From Cellulosilyticum sp. (lineage in GTDB: Bacteria > Bacillota > Clostridia > Lachnospirales > Cellulosilyticaceae), in the NCBI GenBank assembly GCA_015058045.1, contig SVDC01000012.1, positions 19,524 through 83,523 on the forward strand: a DNA stretch of 64,000 bases. The letters are read 5' to 3'. This document shows, piece after piece, positions 52,663-61,385 of this stretch. How positions within the stretch are numbered: the first letter of the stretch is position 1; every line of letters begins with the position of its first letter. The notes beneath the pieces were generated by a model that saw only the letters and a list, made by a program, of their open reading frames with translations, searched no databases and was not told the DNA's origin. Both the position numbers and the translations under genes were made by a program.

Positions 52663-53673
52663 CTATTTATCATCTGCAAAAATAGCTGACCATTTCTCAA
52701 TGTTTTCTAATGCATAACCAGTCCCTTTAGCAACACAATCTAATGGATCTTCTGCAATATTAACTGGCATCCCTGTTTCTAAGCTAATAAGTGTATCAAG
52801 TCCTGTAAGGAGTGCACCACCACCTGTAAGCATAATACCACTTTCCATAATATCTGCTGCAAGTTCTGGTGGTGTTTTCTCTAAAGTTAACTTAATGGCT
52901 TCAATAATTGAGTTAACAGGTTCTTTAATAGCTTCTGTTACTTCTGCTGAAGTAATTGTAAGTACTTTTGGAAGTCCTGTTACAAGGTCACGTCCACGGA
53001 TTTCCATTGTTTCATCTTTACCGCTTGGGTATGCTGCACCAATATTAATCTTAATTTGTTCTGCTGTTCTTTCACCGATCATTAGATTGTATTCACGTTT
53101 AATGTAGGCAACAATATATTCATCAAATTCATCTCCAGCAATACGAAGTGATTTACTTGCTACAATACCACCTAATGAAATAACTGCAACATCTGTTGTT
53201 CCTCCACCGATATCAACAACCATGTTACCTGTAGGCTCTTCTACACGAAGGTGTGCACCAATTGCAGCTGCCATTGGTTCTTCCATTATAAGTGCTTTCT
53301 TTGCACCCGCTTTTTCTGTTGCTTCTTCAACCGCACGTTTTTCTACAGATGTTACTCCTGAAGGTACACATACAATAACTCTTGGCTTAGAACCAAAGAA
53401 AGATTGTTTGTATGCTTTTCCAATAAAGTATCGAAGCATAGCTGAAGTTGTATCAAAATCAGCAATAACTCCATCTTTAAGTGGTCTAATTGCAACAATA
53501 TTACCAGGTGTTCTACCAATCATTTGTTTTGCTTCATCACCTACGGCAAGTACTTCGTTTGTTTTTTCTTTAATGGCTACTACAGAAGGCTCATTCACCA
53601 CAATACCTTTTCCTTTAACAAAAACTAATGTATTTGCAGTACCTAAATCGATACCCATATCTTTACTAAACAT
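52663..53673 (-). CDS. mreB: Rod shape-determining protein MreB
   Basis: 336 residues, bacterial actin. [21 protein letters not shown] at the N-terminus, [18 protein letters not shown] near 155, and [19 protein letters not shown] near 280. It forms membrane filaments that guide side-wall synthesis. First gene of mreBCD, with a SigA-type promoter directly upstream. Confidence 0.96.
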   Translation of the reverse strand: MFSKDMGIDLGTANTLVFVKGKGIVVNEPSVVAIKEKTNEVLAVGDEAKQMIGRTPGNIVAIRPLKDGVIADFDTTSAMLRYFIGKAYKQSFFGSKPRVIVCVPSGVTSVEKRAVEEATEKAGAKKALIMEEPMAAAIGAHLRVEEPTGNMVVDIGGGTTDVAVISLGGIVASKSLRIAGDEFDEYIVAYIKREYNLMIGERTAEQIKINIGAAYPSGKDETMEIRGRDLVTGLPKVLTITSAEVTEAIKEPVNSIIEAIKLTLEKTPPELAADIMESGIMLTGGGALLTGLDTLISLETGMPVNIAEDPLDCVAKGTGYALENIEKWSAIFADDK

Positions 53674-53733
53674 GTTCTTCCTCCTAAATTAGTCTATCTA
53701 CAATATGTGAATGGACAAAATATCATATCTATC

Positions 53734-53762
53734 ATCATACCTTTTTTTTCTTTTTTTTTCAA
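53734..53762 (-). promoter_or_regulatory. Candidate SigA promoter of mreBCD
   Basis: On the minus strand, TTGAAA, a 17-nt spacer made almost only of A (A-tract, likely UP- or bend-active) and TATGAT, about 60 nt before the mreB ATG. Confidence 0.6.
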
Positions 53763-53765
53763 CAT

Positions 53766-54458
53766 CTATAAATAACTTTCTTCCCTTAAACTTTTGTAAG
53801 AATTATCCCCTATAATAATATGATCCAATAACGGAATTCCAACAACTTCTCCAACTGTTTTAAGTCTTTTAGTAATTTGCAAATCTTCACTACTTGGTGT
53901 TGGATCTCCGCTTGGATGATTATGGAGGACGATAATGCTATGTGCTGATTTTTGTATAGCCAGTTTAAAAACCTCTCTAGGATGAACAATCGAAGCTGTT
54001 AAACTCCCCTTTGAAACCATTTGATAGCCCATTAACTTACATTTGGCATCTATAAACGTTACCACAAAACATTCACTTTTTTCATGACGCAATATTTCCA
54101 TAAAATACTCTGCCAAGGTCCTCGGATCTGATATTTTAATTCTGGGCTGACGCTTATCTTGCGCAATACGTTTGCTAAGCTCTAATACCGCTTTAATTTG
54201 GAGCGCCTTAATCTTACCAATGCCCCTAATAGATTGAAGTTCTTCATAGGAAAAATCATATAAATGAGCTAATGAAAAATGTTTTCCCTCTATATCAGAA
54301 CCTGCACGCTTTAATAAATACTGTGCTAACTCCTGCACATTCATCTCTCTCGTTCCTGTTCTTAATAAAATAGCTAATAAATCGCTATCTGTTAGGTGAT
54401 CTACACCATAGCGCAAGAATTTTTCATAGGGCATCTCTATCTTAATCTGCTCATTCAT
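53766..54458 (-). CDS. radC: RadC family JAMM-motif protein
   Basis: 230 residues. Helix-hairpin-helix-like N-terminal half (LQSIRGIGKIKALQIKAVLELSKRI near 75-100) and a C-terminal JAMM/MPN+ metal motif HNHPSGDPTPSSED near 180-194. Family members were once thought to be DNA repair proteins; the function is not settled. It lies between maf and mreB, the usual place in Firmicutes. Confidence 0.93.
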   Translation of the reverse strand: MNEQIKIEMPYEKFLRYGVDHLTDSDLLAILLRTGTREMNVQELAQYLLKRAGSDIEGKHFSLAHLYDFSYEELQSIRGIGKIKALQIKAVLELSKRIAQDKRQPRIKISDPRTLAEYFMEILRHEKSECFVVTFIDAKCKLMGYQMVSKGSLTASIVHPREVFKLAIQKSAHSIIVLHNHPSGDPTPSSEDLQITKRLKTVGEVVGIPLLDHIIIGDNSYKSLREESYL

Positions 54459-54590
54459 AATATCCCCTCCTTTTTTGGATTATGGCCATTTTCCTACTTG
54501 TTCATACGTCTTTCAATCAAAGGATTTTAAATTTCAAACTCATATATAAAACACCTATTCAGTCCAGTTAGCTTTCATTAATAAAAAGCA

Positions 54591-54616
54591 AAAAAATAAG
54601 CCCTTACGAGCTTATT
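54591..54616 (-). terminator. Terminator of maf
   Basis: On the minus strand, stem AATAAGC / GCTTATT with an 8-nt loop, followed by TTTTTTGC. Confidence 0.75.
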
Positions 54617-54627
54617 TTTTCTTGATA

Positions 54628-55194
54628 CTATATTAAATGCTTTTTTAGTTCTTGATATAACTGATGAACAGGTAACCCCATTACATTATAGTAATCACCT
54701 TTTATGCCTACAATATATCTGGCTCCATAACCTTGTATGCCATAGGCACCTGCTTTATCCATTGGTTCCTTCGTTTGAATATATGTCTCTATTTCTTCTT
54801 CTGATAACAACTGCATCGTAACCTGTGTTTCTTGATAAAAAGTCTGTATAACGCCTTTGTCTTGGTGGATTAATGCCACACCTGTGTAAACTTGATGGGT
54901 TTTTCCACTAAGTTTATTTAATATATTTTTTGCGTCTACCTCATCCTTAGGTTTCCCCATAATTTTCCCCTCATAACATACCACTGTATCTGCGCCAATC
55001 ACCCACTGATCTGGATATTTAAGTGCAACTGCTTCAGCTTTTTGCCTTGCTAAAGCTTGTACATTTTCTTCCGGTGTTAATGCTTCATCTATTTGTTCTT
55101 CTACTTCTTCAGTGCAAACTTCAAATCTCCAAGGCAATAGCTGGACGAGTTGCTTTCTCCTTGGTGACTGTGATGCTAATAAAATCGGTTTCAT
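54628..55194 (-). CDS. maf: Maf-family nucleoside triphosphate pyrophosphatase
   Basis: 188 residues. ILLASQSPRRKQLVQLL at the N-terminus, GADTVVCYEGKIMGKPKD near 65-82, and DKAGAYGIQGYGARYIVGIKGDYYNVMGLP near 145-175. It hydrolyses non-canonical or pyrimidine NTPs (dTTP/UTP type in many Firmicutes) and affects septum formation in Bacillus. It follows the DUF4321-like gene by 15 bases. Confidence 0.95.
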   Translation of the reverse strand: MKPILLASQSPRRKQLVQLLPWRFEVCTEEVEEQIDEALTPEENVQALARQKAEAVALKYPDQWVIGADTVVCYEGKIMGKPKDEVDAKNILNKLSGKTHQVYTGVALIHQDKGVIQTFYQETQVTMQLLSEEEIETYIQTKEPMDKAGAYGIQGYGARYIVGIKGDYYNVMGLPVHQLYQELKKHLI

Positions 55195-55209
55195 TCTACG
55201 CCTCTTTTC

Positions 55210-55476
55210 TTAAATTCTCTTATATAAAAAGATTCCACACAACAGACCTAATATAGCTGCTAAAGTAATATTAAATTTAATTTGTACGGAAAACCATATG
55301 ACACCTAAATTAAGTTGAAAAGGTTGGTCTAATCCAAAGCTTCCTGCATAATTCATCCAAGATAAAAACTCTACCTTACTACATAAGTTGCCTACAAAAT
55401 ACCCTACAGTTAATCCTGATAAAATACACAATATTAAAACCCCAAAATTCCCTACTTTTGCCCCTCCACCAATCAT
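55210..55476 (-). CDS. Small membrane protein, DUF4321-like
   Basis: 88 residues with two membrane segments, near 8-28 (FGVLILCILSGLTVGYFVGNL) and 62-84 (KFNITLAAILGLLCGIFLY). DUF4321 proteins of this size and layout commonly sit next to maf or mreB in Clostridia, and this is the basis of the call. No function is known. Confidence 0.65.
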   Translation of the reverse strand: MIGGGAKVGNFGVLILCILSGLTVGYFVGNLCSKVEFLSWMNYAGSFGLDQPFQLNLGVIWFSVQIKFNITLAAILGLLCGIFLYKRI

Positions 55477-55591
55477 CTTCTTTAATCCCCCACTCTTTTT
55501 TATTCTATTTTCTTATGTTTCTTTTTATTATACACTAGCGTATTTTAAAATTCCACTTTCTTCCTATTTATATTCATCTCAAAAAGTATCA

Positions 55592-55640
55592 TAGTACACA
55601 AAAAGGTAATTGTCTATAACAGTTACCTTTTTGTGTACTA
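55592..55640. terminator. Terminator of rnfCDGEAB
   Basis: A perfect 18-bp inverted repeat (TAGTACACAAAAAGGTAA and its complement) around a 13-nt loop. It lies 47 bases after the rnfB stop. The U tract is inside the stem (TTTTT), so it is an unusual but very stable stop signal. Confidence 0.7.
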
Positions 55641-55686
55641 CTTATTCATCTAAGAAAAAAAATACCTCTCCTAGTACTTTTCTTCA

Positions 55687-56559
55687 TTATATAGAAATCT
55701 GGTTTCCATTTGATGCCATTTCACTAGGAATAACATTTTCTTCCAAGCACTCCTTCTCATCTAATAAGTTAGAAATTGCTTTAGTTGGACATTTTAAACT
55801 ACATTTACCACAACCTATGCATAAACTTGCATCAATAACCGCATGATTCTCTTCTAGTCGAATCGCACCCTGTTCACATTGTTTTACGCATAAACCACAT
55901 CCTATACAACCCACTTTACACGCTGATTTGACATCTTTTCCTTTATCCTTAGAAATACAATCTACATGATAGCTACTACTTATTGGAACAAGGTGAATCA
56001 CAGACCTTGGACATTGTTTTTCACAAGCACCACATCCTACGCAGCGTTCACGATTAATGATAGGTAGTCCGTTCTCCATGGTAATAGCGCCAAATGGACA
56101 AGCTATCATACAAGAGCCATAACCTAAGCATCCATAGGCACATAGTTTAGGACCTCCACCTATAAGACTCGCATCTTGACAAGTCAAATTTCCTGCATAT
56201 ATAAACTTTTGTCCTGCTACTTCATGATTTCCTTTGCATCTTACAACAGCCACTTTCTTCTCACCTGCTACTGCTTCTTGTCCCATAATTTTTGCAATCG
56301 CTGCTACTTGATCTGTATTACAAACTGGACATCCATTTACAGGACTTTCACCACTCACAATAGACTTCGCCATAGCCTCACATCCTGCCTGACCACATCC
56401 ACCGCAGTTTGCCCCTGGCAAACATTCTTTAATTGCCTCTACTCGTTCATCTACTGGTACTGCAAATTTTTTAGCAGCAATGCCTAATCCTAATCCAAAA
56501 AGAAGGCCCATGCCACCAATCGTTGCAATAGGGGATAAAATTGCTGTAATATCCATCAT
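55687..56559 (-). CDS. rnfB: Rnf complex electron transport subunit RnfB
   Basis: 290 residues. N-terminal membrane helix (~10-30), then an Fe-S domain CLPGANCGGCGQAGCEAMA near 47-65, and several ferredoxin-like clusters (CLGYGSCMIACPFGA, CVGCGACEKQCPRS, CIGCGLCVKQCEQ, CIGCGKCSLKCPTKA) up to about residue 265. It takes electrons from ferredoxin. Last gene of rnfCDGEAB; no sign of truncation. Confidence 0.95.
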   Translation of the reverse strand: MMDITAILSPIATIGGMGLLFGLGLGIAAKKFAVPVDERVEAIKECLPGANCGGCGQAGCEAMAKSIVSGESPVNGCPVCNTDQVAAIAKIMGQEAVAGEKKVAVVRCKGNHEVAGQKFIYAGNLTCQDASLIGGGPKLCAYGCLGYGSCMIACPFGAITMENGLPIINRERCVGCGACEKQCPRSVIHLVPISSSYHVDCISKDKGKDVKSACKVGCIGCGLCVKQCEQGAIRLEENHAVIDASLCIGCGKCSLKCPTKAISNLLDEKECLEENVIPSEMASNGNQISI

Positions 56560-56570
56560 TATACCTCCTT

Positions 56571-57152
56571 TTATATATTAGGAATTAAATTTTGAAAACC
56601 TGCAAAAGCTAATGCCATAAATCCTGCAATCATTAAAACTAATGGAAGTCCCTTAAAAGCAGGAATCACATCATTATCTTCTACTCGCTCTCTAATACCC
56701 GCCATTAATAGCATCGCCAGAGTAAACCCGATAGCTGCACCTAAACTATTTACTACGGACTGTATAAGTGTATAGTCTTTTTGCATATTGAGTACTGCTA
56801 CACCAAGTACTGCACAATTTGTTGTAATCAGCGGCAAATAAACACCTAATGCACTATACAATGAAGGACTCATTTTTTGAATGACCATTTCAACAAGTTG
56901 TACAAGAGAGGCAATCACTAAAATAAATGCTAAGTTATATAAATACTCTAAACCTAGAGGTGTTAAAATAAACTCGTATACAAGATAAGTGCAAAGTGAT
57001 GCAATGCCCATTACAAAAGTAACGGCTGCTCCCATACCAAGTGCTGTATCTACCTTCTTAGATACACCCAAGAAGGCACAAATCCCTAAAAATTTTACAA
57101 GTACAAAGTTATTGACTAGAGCCGCTCCAATAAATAATAATATTAAATTCAT
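56571..57152 (-). CDS. rnfA: Rnf complex membrane subunit RnfA
   Basis: 193 residues, six membrane helices. Typical motifs: VNNFVLVKFLGICAFLGVSKKVDTALGMGAAVTFVMG near 12-50 and PLITTNCAVLGVAVLN near 105-120, with the Cys that helps hold an Fe-S site between RnfA and RnfE. It forms part of the ion path. Confidence 0.95.
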   Translation of the reverse strand: MNLILLFIGAALVNNFVLVKFLGICAFLGVSKKVDTALGMGAAVTFVMGIASLCTYLVYEFILTPLGLEYLYNLAFILVIASLVQLVEMVIQKMSPSLYSALGVYLPLITTNCAVLGVAVLNMQKDYTLIQSVVNSLGAAIGFTLAMLLMAGIRERVEDNDVIPAFKGLPLVLMIAGFMALAFAGFQNLIPNI

Positions 57153-57155
57153 ACC

Positions 57156-57761
57156 TTAGTCCCCCCATTCCTTCTTTGCCTTGATTGAATTTAAAACAGC
57201 CATTAAGATTGCTAGTGTAAAGAATGCACCTGGAGCTAAAATCATAACAGTTGCTGGTGGATAAAAGCTTGGCATCACAGATAAACCAAATAATGTACCC
57301 ACACCTAATAATTCTCTAATACATCCAATCACTGTAAGGGATACAGTGAAACCAAGTCCCATACCAAGACCATCGCACATAGAATCTAAAGGTTTATGCC
57401 TAGAAGCATATGCTTCTGCCCTACCTAAAATGATACAGTTTACAACAATAAGTGGAATAAAAAGCCCTAAACTACTGTATAAACTAGGAACATAAGCTTT
57501 AAGTAGAAACTCAATCACAGTAACAAAACTTGCAATAACAACTATATAAGCCGGAATACGTATCTTAGTTGGAATAAAATTTCTAAGCAAAGAAATAACC
57601 AGATTAGAGCAAATTAAAACAGCTGTTACAGAAAGACCCATTCCAATAGCATTAATCGCACTTGTGGTAACCGCTAAGGTTGGACACATTCCTAATACCT
57701 GCACAAAGGTTGGATTATCTTTAATAATACCTGCTTTTAAACGTTCACCTAAGTGACTCAT
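57156..57761 (-). CDS. rnfE: Rnf complex membrane subunit RnfE
   Basis: 201 residues from ATG 57761 (its ATGA overlaps the rnfG stop); the ORF adds five codons upstream. Six membrane helices. QVLGMCPTLAVTTSAINAIGMGL near 23-46 and PLIVVNCIILGRAEAYA near 105-122 are RnfE motifs; it is a homologue of RnfA with inverted topology. Four bases separate it from rnfA. Confidence 0.95.
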   Translation of the reverse strand: MSHLGERLKAGIIKDNPTFVQVLGMCPTLAVTTSAINAIGMGLSVTAVLICSNLVISLLRNFIPTKIRIPAYIVVIASFVTVIEFLLKAYVPSLYSSLGLFIPLIVVNCIILGRAEAYASRHKPLDSMCDGLGMGLGFTVSLTVIGCIRELLGVGTLFGLSVMPSFYPPATVMILAPGAFFTLAILMAVLNSIKAKKEWGD

Positions 57762-58321
57762 TGCACATTCCTCCATTCTTCTTGATGCGCCATCACATAT
57801 TCACTTGCACTATTAACTGCATTTGTAATAGCTTCTGAAGTAATTGTTGCACCTGTAATTGCTTGAATTTCATTTTCATCCGGTGCTGCTTTGCTTACTA
57901 AAAGCGGTGTTTTTCTCATGGTAAATTGCCCTTTAAAACTTTCCTTTTCTGCATTGGCACCAAACCCTGGTGTTTCAGAATGCTCTAAAATACTAATCCC
58001 TGCTACATTACCTTCAAGATCAATTCCAATGAGGAGTTTAATAGCCCCACCATAGCCGTTTGGTTCCATACGTAATACATAACCAATGGTCGTATCTCCC
58101 TTTTGAGCTATACACACCTTTTTTACGGACTCATCTGCTAAGTCTTCTAACGGAATAAAGTGCTCTGCTTCCGTAATCAATTTCCTCATGGCTGCTTCTT
58201 CAGATTTTATTTCATTAGCTGCAATAATAGGTGCTGTTATTTGATTTACTGCGCCTAAAATCCCAACACAAATGGCAGTAATGAGAAATAAAATACCACC
58301 TAGTTTTAGTGGATGGTTCAT
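57758..58321 (-). CDS. rnfG: Rnf complex FMN-bearing subunit RnfG
   Basis: 187 residues. One N-terminal membrane helix (~8-30) and an FMN-binding domain. The covalent FMN site is in AITGATITSEAITNAV near 150-165 (GAT motif, Thr). It passes electrons at the outer membrane face. Overlaps rnfD and rnfE by four bases each. Confidence 0.94.
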   Translation of the reverse strand: MNHPLKLGGILFLITAICVGILGAVNQITAPIIAANEIKSEEAAMRKLITEAEHFIPLEDLADESVKKVCIAQKGDTTIGYVLRMEPNGYGGAIKLLIGIDLEGNVAGISILEHSETPGFGANAEKESFKGQFTMRKTPLLVSKAAPDENEIQAITGATITSEAITNAVNSASEYVMAHQEEWRNVQ

Positions 58322-59280
58322 GCTTTTACCCCCTCTCCAAATCGACGTACTTTCACATATTTATCGATTAAAGGCACCACTAAGTTCATGATTAAGATAC
58401 TATAGCTAACCCCTTCTGGATAACCTCCAAATAAACGTACAAGGGTGGTAATCACACCTGCACCTATTGCAAAAATTACTTGTCCCTTAATTGTCATTGG
58501 TGTAGTGGTGTAATCTGTTGCCATAAAGAAAGCGCCTAACATGGCTCCTCCTAAGAAAAGTGAATAAAAACTTAAATACACGTCAAAACCATTAAGAAGC
58601 GTTGTTAAAATAAAAATACTACCTAAATAGCACACAGGGATGTGCCATGTAATGACCTTTCTAATGATTAAATAAAGTCCACCTATTAATAAAGCAATGG
58701 CAGAAGCTTCTCCTATACATCCTCCAATATTTCCAATAAAAGCATCTACCAAAGAAGGAAGTTCATCCATTAAGTCATTTTTCATAAGTTCAAGTGGTGT
58801 TGCACTTGTGATGGCATCTACACCTGCTACAAACTCTCCTGGAATTGGCACCATAAAACTTCTCATGGATGTACTATAGCCTGCTAATAAGAAAGCACGT
58901 GCTGCTAAAGCTGGATTAATAAAGTTTTGTCCAATACCTCCAAAAACTTGTTTAGCTAATATAATCGCTACAAACGCCCCTACTACTACAATATAAGTCG
59001 GTGCATTGGCTGGTATATTATAAGCAAGTAGTATTCCTGTAACCACTGCACTTAAATCTCCAATTGTAATGGTTCTTTTAAAACTCTTTTCCCAAATCCA
59101 TTCAAATCCCACACAACAAATAACACTAATGGCAGTAAGCCATAACACACGTAGACCATAAAAATAAACGGCAACAAGTAAAGCTGGCATTAAAGCAATG
59201 ATCACATCCAACATTACACTTCTTGTGGTATGACTTGCTTTAGCATGTGGGGATGATGAAACGATTAACATTTTCTCCAT
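58318..59280 (-). CDS. rnfD: Rnf complex membrane subunit RnfD
   Basis: 320 residues, about nine to ten membrane helices, NqrB-like. The covalent FMN site is AITSATPLELMKN near 160-172 (Thr in SATPL). QVFGGIGQNFINPALAARAFLL near 110-130 is typical. It carries electrons and probably contributes to Na+ or H+ transport. Confidence 0.95.
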   Translation of the reverse strand: MEKMLIVSSSPHAKASHTTRSVMLDVIIALMPALLVAVYFYGLRVLWLTAISVICCVGFEWIWEKSFKRTITIGDLSAVVTGILLAYNIPANAPTYIVVVGAFVAIILAKQVFGGIGQNFINPALAARAFLLAGYSTSMRSFMVPIPGEFVAGVDAITSATPLELMKNDLMDELPSLVDAFIGNIGGCIGEASAIALLIGGLYLIIRKVITWHIPVCYLGSIFILTTLLNGFDVYLSFYSLFLGGAMLGAFFMATDYTTTPMTIKGQVIFAIGAGVITTLVRLFGGYPEGVSYSILIMNLVVPLIDKYVKVRRFGEGVKA

Positions 59281-59295
59281 CGCTAATTCTCCTTT

Positions 59296-60612
59296 TTATT
59301 TTTTACTACGAATAGCTGCTTTTGCACTGCGAATACTTTGTACAATTTCTCTTTTAGCCGGGCAAATATAGGCACAGCAACCACACTCAATACAGTCCAT
59401 TCCATTTTGTTTGATAAACTCATCATAGTGTCCATGAATTGCACTTTTTTGCAGCGCACTTGGTACTAGTCCCATTGGACACACATTGACACATTTACCA
59501 CATCGAATGCAATTGGAAGCTGCCTCTAATCCCACTTCTTCCTTCGTAAAACATAAAATAGCTGATGTTCCTTTCATAACGGGTACATCCACATCTGAAA
59601 TAGCTGTTCCCATCATGGGCCCCCCAGCAATAATCTTAACGCTTTGCTCCCAATCTACTTGAGCATATTCTAGGACTTCTCTAAAAGAGGTCCCTGTCTT
59701 TACTTCTAAATTACAAGGCTTCTTAACGCCTTTTCCTGATATGGTGACAATACGGCTTAAAACCGGTTCCCCTCTTGTCACTGCGCGATAAATGGCACCT
59801 ACCGAATCAATATTATGTACAATGCATCCAACTTCAATAGGTAATTTTCCACTTGGTACTTCTCTAGTGGTAAGTGCTGCAATTAAATGTTTCTCTGAAC
59901 CTTGAGGATATTTAGTATGTAAAAGTTTCACTTCTATAGAAGTGCCTTTAGCTAACTGCTTCATATGTTCATAGGCATCCATCTTATTATCTTCAATTCC
60001 TATAATGCCTTTAGCTTCCTTATAAACATGAAGTAAAATCTTTAACCCACCAATAACCTCTTCACCACGTTCTAGCATCACTCTATGGTCTGAAGTTAAA
60101 TAAGGCTCACATTCTGCTCCATTAATTAAAATGAATTCTACTTTTTTATCTTTAGGTGTAGAAAGTTTAACATGAGTAGGGAATGCTGCACCACCTAATC
60201 CTACTATACCTGCTACTTTGACTGCTTCAATGAGTTCTTCTTTAGTTAAAGGGACTTCTTGCCCTTTTAAATGAGGCTTCATCTGCTCACCTCTTGTATA
60301 AAGCCCATCATTTTCAACAATCACGCATGTCTCTTTAATTCCTTTAAGAGTCATGTGCATCTCCACAGCTTTTACTATACCTGATACAGAACTATGTATA
60401 GGTGCTGATACAAAGCCATTGGCTTCTCCGATCTTATCGCCAACACTTACATAGTCTCCCTTTTTTACAATCGGTGTACAAGGTGCACCAATATGCTGGG
60501 ACATTGGAAATACTAACTCCTTACCGGGTAACATCTTTTCAATCATAAGACCGGCAGTTGCTTCTTTATGATAGTTGGGATGAATACCACGTTTAAAAGT
60601 TAATCCTTTCAT
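59296..60612 (-). CDS. rnfC: Rnf complex soluble subunit RnfC
   Basis: 438 residues from ATG 60612 (RBS GGGGGAGAC); the ORF adds six codons. An N-terminal barrel-sandwich domain, an NADH/FMN-binding SLBB-containing region (ILINGAECEPYLTSDHRVMLE near 145-165; VGGLGGAAFPTHVKL-like VGLGGAAFPTHVK), and two [4Fe4S] ferredoxin clusters CIRCGKCVNVCPMG and CIECGCCAYICPAK near 370-415. The site where NAD+ is reduced. It opens the operon; a SigA-type promoter is predicted directly upstream. Confidence 0.96.
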   Translation of the reverse strand: MKGLTFKRGIHPNYHKEATAGLMIEKMLPGKELVFPMSQHIGAPCTPIVKKGDYVSVGDKIGEANGFVSAPIHSSVSGIVKAVEMHMTLKGIKETCVIVENDGLYTRGEQMKPHLKGQEVPLTKEELIEAVKVAGIVGLGGAAFPTHVKLSTPKDKKVEFILINGAECEPYLTSDHRVMLERGEEVIGGLKILLHVYKEAKGIIGIEDNKMDAYEHMKQLAKGTSIEVKLLHTKYPQGSEKHLIAALTTREVPSGKLPIEVGCIVHNIDSVGAIYRAVTRGEPVLSRIVTISGKGVKKPCNLEVKTGTSFREVLEYAQVDWEQSVKIIAGGPMMGTAISDVDVPVMKGTSAILCFTKEEVGLEAASNCIRCGKCVNVCPMGLVPSALQKSAIHGHYDEFIKQNGMDCIECGCCAYICPAKREIVQSIRSAKAAIRSKK

Positions 60613-60654
60613 TTGTCTCCCCCTTTTCATTCTACATATTTTGCCTCACATAGA

Positions 60655-60683
60655 TTATATAATTTTTTTTATTTTCTAACAAC
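60655..60683 (-). promoter_or_regulatory. Candidate SigA promoter of rnfCDGEAB
   Basis: On the minus strand, TTGTTA, a 17-nt A-rich spacer and a perfect TATAAT, about 45 nt before the rnfC ATG. Confidence 0.7.
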
Positions 60684-60734
60684 TATTGACTTATTTTTTT
60701 CACATTTTAAAACAATATCCGACATACCATTACA

Positions 60735-61271
60735 CTAAAATCCCTCATACTGCATTAAAATGTATTTTTTAATCCATGTCATAACCTGAGGTTCATAAAT
60801 GGGGACCTCCTCAAGCATCATTTTGATTGCTTTTAAATCTAACTTAAATTCCTTTTCCTTCTTTTTATGATGATAGTTCCAGTCAATGTAAGGATGCGCC
60901 TCTATTAAAGTAAACCAGGTACTTGCCATATCCCCTAGAGGTAAGCGGTCAATATGGCTATATTGCATACAAGCTATAACTTCTGTTCCTTCTCCTAATT
61001 GACTTTGAATCACTAAGCTCCCACCCGTCCTTTCACAGTTTTGTTTTAGTAGTGAGATCCCAAGCCCTACTCTTCTTGTTGTGCGAGTAGTATAAAAGGG
61101 ATTTTCTACACTTTTAAGCTTACTTTCTTCTATTCCATCACCATTATCTTTAATCTTTAAATAAACTACATCGTTTATCTCATCTTCAATCACTTCAATT
61201 TCTATTTCAGTAGCATGTGCTCTTGTACTGTTTTCTGCAATATCCAATATATGTAGTGATAAATCTTGCAT
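60735..61271 (-). CDS. Stand-alone HATPase-domain protein
   Basis: 178 residues from ATG 61271 (AAGGAGTGG upstream). The first ~110 residues form an HATPase_c (GHKL) domain: LHILDIAENSTRAHATEIEI (N box), IKDNGDGIEESKL (G1), TRRVGLGISLLKQNCE (G2-like) and GEGTEVIACM. No DHp/HisKA, receiver or membrane segment is present. The C-terminal ~65 residues are basic and helical (YHHKKKEKEFKLDLKAIKMM). Relatives lie beside hydrogenase or Rnf genes in clostridia; their role is unclear. It may be an anti-sigma-factor-like or phosphotransfer protein; I cannot decide. Confidence 0.75.
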   Translation of the reverse strand: MQDLSLHILDIAENSTRAHATEIEIEVIEDEINDVVYLKIKDNGDGIEESKLKSVENPFYTTRTTRRVGLGISLLKQNCERTGGSLVIQSQLGEGTEVIACMQYSHIDRLPLGDMASTWFTLIEAHPYIDWNYHHKKKEKEFKLDLKAIKMMLEEVPIYEPQVMTWIKKYILMQYEGF

Positions 61272-61327
61272 TCTAACCACTCCTTATCACATAAGATTGA
61301 TTCGCCTCATTTTAAATTCTGCTTCAT

Positions 61328-61365
61328 AATAAAAGGGAATTAAGCAAGCTTAATTCCCTTTTATT
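61328..61365 (-). terminator. Terminator of serC-serA
   Basis: A perfect 17-bp stem (AATAAAAGGGAATTAAG / CTTAATTCCCTTTTATT) with a 4-nt loop; on the minus strand TTATT follows. It separates serA from the HATPase gene. Confidence 0.85.
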
Positions 61366-61385
61366 ATCTATTCATTTTTATCTCA

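Noticed and set aside
53222-53692. 156-aa plus-strand ORF opposite mreB
   Set aside because: Antisense shadow of a highly conserved gene; it has no recognisable domain.
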